A DNA stretch of 64,000 bases, taken from positions 44,366,665-44,430,664 of the forward strand of contig JACMZG010001908.1 of the NCBI GenBank assembly GCA_018340805.1. Reading direction: 5' to 3'. Source of the DNA: Microvelia longipes. Its lineage: Eukaryota > Arthropoda > Insecta > Hemiptera > Veliidae. A program made the translations under genes and the position numbers. Below the pieces are notes generated by a model. That model ran no database searches, had not been told where the DNA came from, and worked only from the letters and a program-made list of their open reading frames with translations. Below, piece after piece: positions 56,765-64,000 of the stretch (position 1 is the first letter of the stretch; every line of letters begins with the position of its first letter).

Positions 56765-59700
56765 ATATATATTATATATATTGTGTGTGTGTGTTAGTTA
56801 TATACATGGCCACTTGGGTGCCAAATCTCAAATTGATCTCAACAATTTTCTGCGTTTTATGATTTTTCAAAATTTTTGCTGATTCATTATTGCGAGTTAA
56901 TGAGGTTATAAAAAAATTATTTTCTGAATAGCGCAATTACTGTTGCAAACCTGCGATATATTTTTGTTTTTATTTTAAATTTTCTATTATTATGATTTAT
57001 GTCATTCTCAATTTATTATAATTCTGGAACCTGAAGGAGAACATATTCGTTTTTTATCTAACTATAAGAGAGACTATCAAAGGCTAAGGTAAAAAGGAGT
57101 CTTTGACAATTACACCCATAGACTGGTTTTTGTTCAAAGTTTCAATTCTCTAGCAAAAATACTATATAAATACTATGGGAGCTACGATGATAACAGATAC
57201 ACTCACCCACACACACGCGCAGACAGACAACTTTGAGAAAATTCAGAAGGTTTTAATCAGACCTAAAATTCAGGTCTTAAAAGACCTGAAACAGATAATT
57301 CCGGTGACATCCGGAATTATCTGTTATTTCAGAATTTGTGTTGGCAGTATTTGCAAACACGATACTTTTCCTATATACCTACGTTATAAATGAGGAAAAT
57401 TAAAAATAATAAATGTAATAGTTATTTATGCAACAAGGGATGAAAGCAAGTTTTACAGCTCAAGTTAAAGTTTCGTCCTAAGGCAGCGCCGAAGGAGGAA
57501 ACTTACTTAGCTCACGAGGCCGGTAGCTCGAGGGAGATAAACTAGTTAGCTCCCAAGGCTTGCCGAGGTAGATAATACGAAAGCTGAAAACTTTCATCCC
57601 TTGTTGCATATTAAATTTTATCTACGACTAGAGAACTAATACTAACAACTATTAATATATTCTTCAGCTCCTTAATTGTTATTGTGTTAGTTTAGTTTAT
57701 TCTTACCATGTCAATTACTCTGATGAAGAGAGAATAAAGCCACTATCTTCACATTATTTTATTGTAAGCTGTCAATAGAATAATGTGTAATACTATATTT
57801 GTAATTTAAACATTAGCGTGTGTATATTGTATATTCTACCCGTAGTACCAACATAACACCGAAAAAATTTCCTAAAATTCCAAAAAATGTTACTAAAAAA
57901 TTCTGTCAAGTTGGCAACACTTTCACTTTTCCTCCCTAGGGAGTAAAAGTACATTTACAGTGTGAGATAACAAGACTGTAAGTAGAACTTAAAATACAAG
58001 GAGTAGATAAAAAAATAAAACTATCTTTTTACTTTATATTGTTAGAATGAGCTCAGTGAGTGGAGTAGAGTGAGAAGTAATTCAGAGATACCCCGTACCT
58101 AAGTTTTACTTTTGTAACTGGTTTGTTTTAAATGATTTAGTGGAAAGAGTTTTTCAAATCTCACAAAGAGTTAGCCAAGGAACAAAGAACTGTATTTGGT
58201 ATAAAACTAGAAAGTGGCTCGCCCAAATGTATAACTCTGGAGCAGCTGATCTCTCACTATAATGAAGGTAATTTAATTATTATTACTATTTTGAGCAAGT
58301 ATTCGCTGTAAACTATGCTTGTAAGGTTGTCTCTTTTTAGTTTGACAAAAAAAATTTTATGCTTTCATTAGTTTAGTTGTTTTGTGTTATTTTATTCTGT
58401 TTAACTTTTTTATTGTCTTTGTTTAAAATTTTTGTGAAAAATTGTATTTATTTGACCATGACCAAGGAGTGTGGCTACCAGCCTGTTGTGGGGTTGTTTT
58501 TACCTGCACTTGATGTTTATAAAGATCAAACTCGTGCTTAGAATAGTTATTTATGCCATAAGGCTGAGAAGTGTGTCTTTATTCACGACAATTAGATTAC
58601 CGACGAGCGAAGCGAGTCGGGAAAAATTGCCAAGACATAAAGACATTCTCAGCCGATGGCATACACTATTTTTTTGAGGTAGCACTCATTAAATAAACTG
58701 CGCTATAAACTTAAAAAAAAAAACAAACGTCCAATTAAACTCCATATTATCGTCGTCATGAATTCATCCATAGCTTCACACTTTAACTCAAAAATGTAAA
58801 AGCTTTAACAAATAAACACACAAAAATTGTCAATTAAAACACCTTTTAAAACGAAAAAAAAATTAGTCTACGAACAAAACAGAAACAAAATGAACGTTTT
58901 AAAGAAAACTCATGAAGGTTTAACACAGATTGTTTTTTTGACACGCTACATTACAGTAAATGGCGGCAATATATGAATTACTTTTACGTCCTAGGATTTT
59001 TTTTACATTCATTATTGTCCTCGGAGGTGAAAAGTAACCTCCTATAACAATAATGATTGGCTTCTCATCCTAAAAACGGTCCAATAAAGTGCTCAATTAC
59101 GTACAACCTCAAAAAAACATAATTATTTATTGTATTGTGTAAAGGATATTTTTGTATAATTATAGGTAGGAAGCAAGAGGTGTATCTGTGCTTTTTAGAC
59201 CCATCTAATAATGTTAAGTACCCAGGCTGGCCTCTTAGAAATATATTGGCTCTGATAGCTTATCATTGGTAAGCCTTGTTATTTTGTTTAATTATTGAAT
59301 GTCCTTTAAAACGATTATAGTTGGATATTATCAAAAATATTTGTTGAGTAATTAAACATAAAGTTAAAACAAAATCAATATTTCCAAAATAAAGCTGCTT
59401 CCAACAAAGTTTGATGAGGATGTTCTTTCTGATGCAAATGGGCTAAAACAATTTGAAATAATTAGTGTCGAAACAATAAATAATTAGTGCTGATAAAATA
59501 ATATTGTGAGTTTTGTGTAAACTGTGTGATGAATCCACAAATAATTGAGTTCCAAGTTTATAAAGCATACACCGATAACTTCAGCAACAAATGCATTGTT
59601 GAGCAAGCACCAATATTGAGGGAAAATCGCCTGCCTTGCGCACCTCCATGTATGAATTTTCCATCTATTCAAAGACTTCCATGTATAAATACTATGAATA

Positions 59701-62700
59701 AGGCAGCGCAAGTGGAGTAAATCTTAATAAAAAGCATCAGTCTCTCCACAAAATATTTTTAAAAGTCGCATTCATAACTAACAAGGACTTACAGGCTCAA
59801 TAATTCTCTTCTTACCGGCCTGAAGATGACCTTTGTGGGTTGAAAGCCGGTTTGTTTTTTTTAAATATATTTGGTGGAGAGAATGATGCCTTTTATTTTT
59901 ATTTACTTCCATGTATGTTTAACTAGTGAATAATGCAAGAGGTTGATTTCAGGAAGGAAGCAGAAGGAAATACATTGCGAGTAATATCGTTCCGGGTCTC
60001 TCCTTCATTCTACAACAGTCCTGTCTTTAATATTTCACTCTCAGGTATGCAACCTTTGATATTCCAATGGTATAAATAGGAAAAATAAATTAATTTCTAA
60101 TTCTGTAAATTATAAATTGTATTAAATTGTTGTTATTGAAAATTATTTTAATAGTTTTATTGAAGATTTGTCGGAAAAATGTACTTATGCTTAGAAGTTG
60201 TTCAGATGACAAAATTAAATTGGGTAAGGAAGGGGGAGTGAATAAGGTAGAAGGGAGTAAAATTTAGGAGGTCTTAAAACACCTGAAATGGATTAGGGGG
60301 ACATCCTTGTTTGAGATTTATTTGCAAACAGAATACTTCTAGATACCAAGTAAAAACAAAAAGTGGTAAGTAACTGAATTTTCTCATGTTGGGTAGTAAT
60401 TACCAGAAATATTTAAAGGAATTAGATCTCAGGGTGTCAATATACTAAAGGTAGAGATATTTTTTAACAGCCTAGGTCTATTATGTCTCCCTGTAAAGAA
60501 ATTAAAAAAACTCGTTCACACTGTTGGCACGCCACCAAGAAGAAGAAGCCGATGATTGCCTCTCAATGTAAATAGGGCCCTTAACTATTGCCAACCTAGC
60601 AACTTCACTTTGAAACGCCTAGGACCGTCTCCACCCAATACGGACATGACTTAGCGGGACAGAAAAGTACTTTAAGTACTTTTTTGGACCAAAGACTTGG
60701 CGGGGAGTATTTTACCACATAAGTGGTTTTTGGTAAGATAATAAAAAAAATAGAATAAAATAGAACTTATTTAGGTAGAAATGCACACGAGCATAGGAGG
60801 AATCTAAAAAGTCCTCTAACATCAAAATACGTTCAGTAGTTTAGGCTATAGGTGCGTAAACATATAAAACTATCGTTCGTTAGCTAAGTTTTTTTGCTCC
60901 GCATAAAAACTTGTTTAGCGTAGGATTGTCTTGTTGTACAAGATCTGCAGCTTGTTGCACAAGTTGAAGATCTGCCATTGTTGTACAAGTGGCATTAAAA
61001 GTTAAAGTTGGCAAGTGCCATTAATAATGATTAATGGCAGATCTACCACTTGTAAAACAATGGCTGATCTGCCATTAATCATTATTAATATTTCACCAGA
61101 AATTGGGCACAAATGAGACACCAGGTAATATTAATTATTTATAGCGATATTTCACTCTAAACACAGAGCATTATTAAGCAAACATCTAAAAAAGAAAATT
61201 AACTAAATTACATATTTGTAGTAATAATAATAATAATTCTTATTCCCACCATTACAATGTCTGTACATTGTCTAGTGACGTCAAAAAATCTTATAAACTA
61301 ACTAAAAATAAATTAAATTAAACAAAATCACATCTTTGATGTTTGCTTGATAATGCTCTGTATTTAAAGCGAAATATCGCAATAAATAATTAATATTACC
61401 TGGTGTCTCATTTGTGCCCAATTTCTGGTGGAATATTCAATTATGGAGACCAATATTACAAAAAATGTAACATAATTAATATATTTTGTTTGTATTTATT
61501 TTATTTAAATAATTATTTATTTATTATTGTATTTTTTAACATAAATTTAATATTAATTTACTTAATTATTTACTCTTCTTCTTTTTTGCTTGGTTTTTAT
61601 TTATATTATTATTTTTCTTTATTTCCGCTGTTTACTTTTTAATTCTTTTTATTTTTAACCTGATATTTTGGTGGCTAGATATACAGTTATTGGAATATTG
61701 ATTTGTATAATGTATTTGAATGAGTTAGACAAGTGTCTGTTCACTTAAACTCACCCTACTGAATTGTTTTCAATGTAATTTTAATGATACTTTTGTCAAA
61801 TATATTTCATTTCATTTTTAGTTATTGACAAAGATATGAGTAAGTGGGTTGGATGGGAAAAGAACACCAGGGATAAACTTGGACCCAGGTTTACTTCTCT
61901 CAAAGACACCATGGATCCAGTCAGGTATGTGTTGTAATCCTTCCTTATTCACCATTTTAAAATTTTTTCGGAATATTACCAAAAACTATACAGCTTTGAC
62001 ACATAGTCAATTGTGCATGTATACAAGTATATTACAATTGACCTTTCTCATGTATATACTTATAAAATTTGTAAAAAACTAATTTTTATGCACAATTATA
62101 GTCGCCATGTTGAATTTATTGAAATTTGGTAAATAACATGTTTTGTTCTTCTACTCAAGAGCTTTTCAACAATATATTACTCGAGTTATTCCTTTAAAGT
62201 TAATTTTTTGAGTTCATTATTTTTGCCGCCATTTTAAAATTTTATAAAAAAATTTAAAATTTTGACCATGAAAAATATATTTTCTTTTTCTACTCTTTAA
62301 GAGTTTTAAAATAATATACAACACAATTTTTTTGCTTAAAATTATTTTTTATTTGGTCCGCTATTTTGGCCGCCATTTTAAAAATCTTTTTCGGAATATA
62401 ACTAACCAACTTTACAGCTCTGACACATAGTTAGTTTTACATGTATACAAAATTTTATCAAAATCAGTCCATTTTTACGGCAGTTATCGTGACACGTACA
62501 AACAAACACGTGTGTGTATGGCAGCATAGTGGCATCAGGTTGGCCCCCTGGGTTGACACCATGTGGCAGATATGGGCTCAAGACCCATATTTTTTTAAGA
62601 TATAAATAAAATATTTTTTTTTACTTATTAACTTTGTGTTATTAATATTATTATTTATACTTCACATCTTATCTTACAATGTCATTTTCACTCAATCTTG

Positions 62701-64000
62701 TTAAATGTTTAACTTAACAAATCTTGTTATTACAGTGTATCGTTAAGTTTAAAAATCCCCAAGGTCATAAGCATTTTGGGGATCGACCAATCAGAGAAGC
62801 CGCTGCCAACCCCTCTCTTGAAAGAGAAAAAAATTCCCTACTCCTATAACTCCTGTAGGGAAATAACCTCCTTCCCGGCATTCGTTCACTTCGTTTGTGG
62901 TTCTTCTTGTGTTTATTATTTCCCTTCACAATTCATTTTTTCCACATTTGCATCATTCCTAAATAATAAAACTACACAAAAGAAATGTAGAAACATCGCC
63001 ATGAAAACACGGGTAACATAACCTGATTTGTTTACAAAGTTTTTTCCCCGCTGCCTTTTTGTAGGGATTTTTTGTTTTTTAGAATCGGTGGTGCCTAAAC
63101 TGGGCTGTCAAGATTTTTAAAGTAGTCGATACACTGTAAGTTACTATTTGCAGATAGAAAATAATCTGTAAGAGTTTACTATTATTAATTCTTACAAATA
63201 GTTGACATCTAGAGACACCCTGATGGTTGTACTGAAGTATCAACTTGCCTTCCTCCATTCCTTATCTATTCAGTAATTTCTATACTCTCGCATTAACATT
63301 TATTTGGTTTAGGTTAGCTGACACAAGTGCAGAATTGAATTTAAAACTGATGAAATGGAGACTGGCTCCGGACCTAAACTTAGATGTTATTTCTAAACAA
63401 AGAGCTTTGATTCTTGGAGCTGGGACTCTGGGATGCGCACTGGCGAGAAATTTGATGGTGAGTTGGATACCTTGTAAGATATGTTAGTCAGTTGCTTACA
63501 AGTAGTAAGTAGTTGGTAAGTAAGAAAAATTAAGTAACAATTAATAACAAAGTTCCTAGAGAAGTTAAATGTCAACTTTACTCTCTAAGTACTTAAGGTA
63601 TTATCTCTCATACTACATTTCTAACTTTACAATTAATCTATAGTGTTTTATATTTTCCATTTGTTTTCTGGTTATTTTACCTGGTTGTTTTGGGTTTCAT
63701 AAACTAGTTTTACTTGATTCTTATTCTAGATTAACAGAAACAATGCTGCCTTTCATTGTTGTTTTTTTATTTAAATTTTTTATTTCCGCTTCCTGCTTAT
63801 TCTTACAAATCAATATAAAATCATCCATGAATGCCAGTCTATGTATTCATTCCCCATTAATATTAACACCTAAGCCATCCCAATCTAACATGTTGCTTCT
63901 TCTTTCTATGGTATTTAAAAAGTTTTTGGCGGAACTCACATCACCTTGTCTTACGCCTCTACCTACTTTAATAATCTTTTTTTTATCACCTAACCTTACT
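49834..64000 (+). CDS. ATG7: Autophagy E1-like enzyme ATG7, 5' part (eight exons)
   Basis: ATG7 activates ATG8 and ATG12 with ATP and passes them to ATG3 and ATG10 in the cytoplasm. Coding exons are 49834-50027, 53625-53880, 56267-56380, 58141-58267, 59166-59268, 59953-60044, 61822-61924 and 63313-63457. All are GT-AG and in frame, giving 378 codons. Recognisable N-terminal-domain pieces are [15 protein letters not shown] (about 24-38), [13 protein letters not shown] and [19 protein letters not shown] in exon 2, [15 protein letters not shown] (151-165), [11 protein letters not shown] (248-258), [14 protein letters not shown], and [17 protein letters not shown]. The nucleotide-binding loop GAGTLG (365-370) opens the adenylation domain. 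The catalytic Cys and C-terminal half lie beyond the window. Position of GAGTLG agrees with animal ATG7. Introns are large and full of transposons. Confidence 0.95.
50388..51975 (+). pseudogene. Copia RT/RNase H remnant
   Basis: Starts within [20 protein letters not shown], then a frameshift, [16 protein letters not shown] (catalytic YVDD near 50605), [30 protein letters not shown], a stop at 50908, [29 protein letters not shown] and [11 protein letters not shown]. After the insertion at 51149-51589 RNase H resumes with SRKQRTVAL, then [15 protein letters not shown] and ADIFTKSLN. Stops and frameshifts make it non-functional. Confidence 0.9.
51149..51589. mobile_element. Insertion inside the Copia RNase H region
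   Basis: Copia homology breaks after a GGT codon at 51146-51148 and resumes with GGT at 51590-51592, a possible 3-bp duplication. The insert holds two direct copies (about 51165-51195 and 51382-51415) of a hairpin block with GGTCCCAACATAAA and GGGACCCAAGTAAATA. Confidence 0.7.
52154..52425. other. ATG7 intron 1 sequence
   Basis: No repeat or gene recognised. Confidence 0.4.
52426..52882. mobile_element. PIF/Harbinger-type MITE, 457 bp
   Basis: Ends GGGTGCATTTGAGCGCTCG and, inverted, GGGTGCATTCACGACGCTC, flanked by TTA on both sides (52423-52425 and 52883-52885). TTA duplication with G-rich ends fits PIF/Harbinger. The inner hairpin GATGGTGGGG / CCCCACCATC is near 52471-52500. Two antisense open frames are incidental. 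Confidence 0.8.
52888..52985. repeat. Tandem repeat, about 26 bp unit
   Basis: Four copies of a unit containing AAAGAAATCACTTACTTGT, directly after the Harbinger-type MITE. Confidence 0.9.
52986..53624. other. ATG7 intron 1, remainder
   Basis: Contains TGACGTCA at 53288-53295 and an R-A-like tail GTAAATAAGGAAAAGTAA near 53531, so it is probably a decayed R-A copy. No gene. Confidence 0.5.
53625..53880 (+). CDS. ATG7: ATG7 exon 2
   Basis: Acceptor TTTACAG; donor GTATGA. Encodes [17 protein letters not shown] through [19 protein letters not shown]. The donor is weaker than consensus. Confidence 0.9.
54015..54853. repeat. Satellite-like array, ten copies of about 84 bp
   Basis: Each unit starts CAAAGAGACTAATACTATTA, the terminal inverted repeat of the host element, and continues GGATACAACAGTTCTTATCA and TGGGTAGCTAGATGCCGTAA to ACATTGGTGA. 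Copies start near 54015, 54099, 54184, 54269, 54353, 54436, 54516, 54599, 54682 and 54767. Two variants alternate (ending in GCCGTAACGGTACATTGG or AAGTCAGTAACAGTATATTA). Open frames on both strands are translations of the array. Confidence 0.95.
54015..55212. mobile_element. TIR element with amplified left end
   Basis: TATATGAC flanks it on both sides (54007-54014 and 55213-55220), an 8-bp duplication as in hAT elements. The left end CAAAGAGACTAATACTATTA is mirrored at the right by TAATAGTATTAGTCTCTTT. The left 840 bases are the tandem array listed separately; the right 350 bases hold unique sequence. The right terminus has a few bases beyond the inverted repeat. Confidence 0.8.
55402..55800 (-). 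pseudogene. Jockey/CR1-like LINE ORF2, C-terminal fragment
   Basis: On the minus strand: [39 protein letters not shown], then [15 protein letters not shown] and [18 protein letters not shown]. This is the post-RT C-terminal region typical of jockey/CR1-type LINEs (R..LxFLYKxxNGxxDxPELL..RVPxR). It stops at 55405. Lies antisense in ATG7 intron 2. Confidence 0.8.
55801..56266. other. ATG7 intron 2, remainder
   Basis: AAAGCGAGCCTTATT and GAGCTAAGCGAGCCTTATTA near 55836 and 55940 resemble eroded GCGAAGC-type hairpins. A C run is at 55980-55992. No other feature. Confidence 0.45.
56267..56380 (+). CDS. ATG7: ATG7 exon 3
   Basis: Acceptor TTTTAAG; donor GTAAAT. Encodes [18 protein letters not shown] and the following variable loop to IIPQHQ. 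Confidence 0.9.
56425..57405 (+). mobile_element. Family R-A copy in ATG7 intron 3
   Basis: Starts near GGGTGTGGGGTACCTCG, contains eroded hairpins (56470-56530), TCTCAGCGGTCACTCATCCA, an AT microsatellite with GTGTGTGTG at 56705-56795, GCGAGTTAATGAGGTTAT (eroded CRE), ACTCACCCACACACAC and CAGACAGACAACTTTGAG. It ends CGTTATAAATGAGGAAAA. A repeated ACCTGAAACAGATAATTCCGG / CCGGAATTATCTGTT-type palindrome is at about 57286-57325. Confidence 0.75.
57418..58010. mobile_element. Hairpin-module element, copy 2
   Basis: Nearly the same sequence as 9958-10590, with TATGCAACAAGGGATGAAAG and inverted CTTTCATCCCTTGTTGCATA. It has one unit fewer, and GCTCCCAAGGCTTGCCGAGG has one of the GA steps changed to AA. 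It lies in ATG7 intron 3. Confidence 0.85.
58141..58267 (+). CDS. ATG7: ATG7 exon 4
   Basis: Acceptor ATGATTTAG; donor GTAATT. Encodes [20 protein letters not shown] through [10 protein letters not shown]. No open frame from ATG, so it is visible only as an exon. Confidence 0.85.
58540..58674. mobile_element. Small MITE with a perfect GA-mismatch hairpin
   Basis: AATAGTTATTTATGCCATAA and, inverted, AATAGTGTATGCCATCGG form the ends, with GGCTGAGAA just inside both. The centre, 58600-58620, has 5-bp stem CCGAC/GTCGG, a GA/GA pair, GC/GC and a GAA loop. It shares the outer AATAGTTATTTATGC with the hairpin-module elements. It lies in ATG7 intron 4. Confidence 0.85.
58675..59165. other. ATG7 intron 4, remainder
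   Basis: A+T-rich; no further feature. A short inverted pair (CGTCCTAGGATTTT, ATCCTAAAAACGG) is too weak to call. Confidence 0.45.
59166..59268 (+). CDS. ATG7: ATG7 exon 5
   Basis: Acceptor AATTATAG; donor GTAAGC. Encodes [20 protein letters not shown], then [10 protein letters not shown]; the PGWPLRN motif is highly conserved in ATG7. Confidence 0.95.
59269..59726. other. ATG7 intron 5, first part
   Basis: Open frames on both strands near 59484-59720 do not match ATG7 and have no recognisable domain. Confidence 0.4.
59727..59896. mobile_element. Palindromic MITE in ATG7 intron 5
   Basis: AAAAAGCATCAGTCTCTCCA and the inverted AAAAGGCATCATTCTCTCCA form the ends, followed by CAAAATAT / CCAAATAT. 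The centre has CCGGC/GCCGG blocks. Confidence 0.8.
59953..60044 (+). CDS. ATG7: ATG7 exon 6
   Basis: Acceptor GATTTCAG; donor GTATGC. Encodes [18 protein letters not shown] through SPVFNISLS. Confidence 0.85.
60045..61084. other. ATG7 intron 6, first part
   Basis: R-A 3'-end scraps (CCAATGGTATAAATAGGAAA near 60066; GTCTTAAAACACCTGAAATG near 60271). The dispersed AACTCGTTCACACTGTTGGC motif lies at about 60509. Inverted blocks GATCTGCCATTGTTGTACAA (about 60970) and TTGTAAAACAATGGCTGATC (about 61049) are present. No exon. Confidence 0.5.
61085..61436. mobile_element. Foldback MITE in ATG7 intron 6
   Basis: Arms of about 115 bp: AATATTTCACCAGAAATTGG and the inverted AATATTCCACCAGAAATTGG, continuing GCACAAATGAGACACCAGG and ATTAAGCAAACATC-type sequence. 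The centre contains (AAT)n and TGACGTCA at 61276-61283. Confidence 0.9.
61437..61821. other. ATG7 intron 6, end
   Basis: T-rich, low complexity. A 79-codon frame at 61403-61642 is an artefact of this. Confidence 0.5.
61822..61924 (+). CDS. ATG7: ATG7 exon 7
   Basis: Acceptor TTTTTAG; donor GTATGT. Encodes [20 protein letters not shown] through KDTMDPV, matching the VGWEKN motif of ATG7. Confidence 0.95.
61925..63312. other. ATG7 intron 7
   Basis: A diverged direct repeat: CAGCTTTGACACATAGTCAA (61990) and CAGCTCTGACACATAGTTAG (62416), each followed by CATGTATACAA. Phrases such as GCCGCCATTTTAAAA recur between them. A 81-codon frame at 62776-63021 has no recognisable content. Confidence 0.55.
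63313..63457 (+). CDS. ATG7: ATG7 exon 8
   Basis: Acceptor TTGGTTTAG; donor GTGAGT. Encodes [19 protein letters not shown], then [17 protein letters not shown], the start of the E1 nucleotide-binding fold. Ends in phase 0; the next exon lies beyond 64000. Confidence 0.95.
63458..63789. other. ATG7 intron 8, first part
   Basis: A+T-rich; CTAAGTAC/TTAAGTAA-type short repeats only. Confidence 0.4.
63790..64000 (-). pseudogene. RTE-like LINE RT fragment at the window edge
   Basis: On the minus strand: [19 protein letters not shown] near 63920-63975, [16 protein letters not shown], a stop, then [13 protein letters not shown] (RT motif C, FMDD instead of the usual FADD). The RGVRQGDxxSPKLF...NINGExxxHLRFADD order is typical of RTE-type LINEs. 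The fragment continues past the window. Antisense in ATG7 intron 8. Confidence 0.8.

Noticed and set aside
59484..59720. Extra ATG7 exon or antisense gene
   Set aside because: Exons 5 and 6 join in frame without it and its translation does not resemble ATG7.
62776..63021. 81-codon frame as an ATG7 exon
   Set aside because: Exons 7 and 8 join in frame directly (PV-R-LAD), leaving no missing segment.

Overview
This is a piece of a nuclear animal chromosome, almost certainly arthropod and probably an insect. It is strongly A+T-rich, has short exons with GT-AG introns, and is packed with transposable-element remains. There are no operons, ribosome binding sites or prokaryotic gene layout. The species cannot be named from the sequence alone.

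Only two host genes are visible, both at the right-hand end and transcribed away from each other. TAF8, a TFIID subunit, lies on the minus strand (43810-49230) and appears complete: four exons joining in frame to a 290-residue protein. ATG7, the E1-like enzyme of autophagy, starts at 49834 on the plus strand. Eight exons are present, in frame through residue 378, and the rest lies beyond the window. About 600 bases separate the two start codons and probably act as a shared promoter.

Everything from 1 to about 43.8 kb, and nearly all intron sequence, is repetitive. Recognisable retroelement remains are: a Penelope-like RT (11.9-12.3 kb), an LTR with a tRNA-Lys primer site (17.9-18.3 kb), a BEL/Pao gag (27.6-28.3 kb) and a BEL/Pao integrase end (39.6-40.3 kb), an R1/LOA-like LINE with RNase H (35.2-37.2 kb), jockey/CR1-like LINE pieces in a TAF8 intron and an ATG7 intron, a short young Copia derivative with near-identical LTRs in ATG7 intron 1, and an RTE-like RT fragment at the right edge. 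Two opposed fragments at 37.8 and 39.1 kb share an N-terminal segment that may belong to a Crypton-like tyrosine recombinase. tRNA-derived SINEs occur at 7.5, 9.2, 20.5 and 34.2 kb, with weaker candidates elsewhere.

DNA-transposon derivatives (MITEs and foldback elements) are the dominant class. Several have clean target-site duplications: 5 bp at 29.9-31.1 kb, 8 bp at 38.5-38.8 kb, 8 bp at 54.0-55.2 kb and TTA at 52.4-52.9 kb. A dispersed repeat of about 640-970 bp, called family R-A here, occurs at least eight times. It carries TGACGTCA palindromes at its core and GA-GC-GAA-GC-GA hairpins at its 5' end.

The most unusual theme is that several apparently unrelated mobile repeats contain hairpins of one architecture: outer stem, symmetric GA/GA mismatch pair, short GC-rich inner stem, and a GAA, AAA or TT loop. 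The same layout recurs with different stem sequences, which suggests the structure rather than the sequence has been kept.
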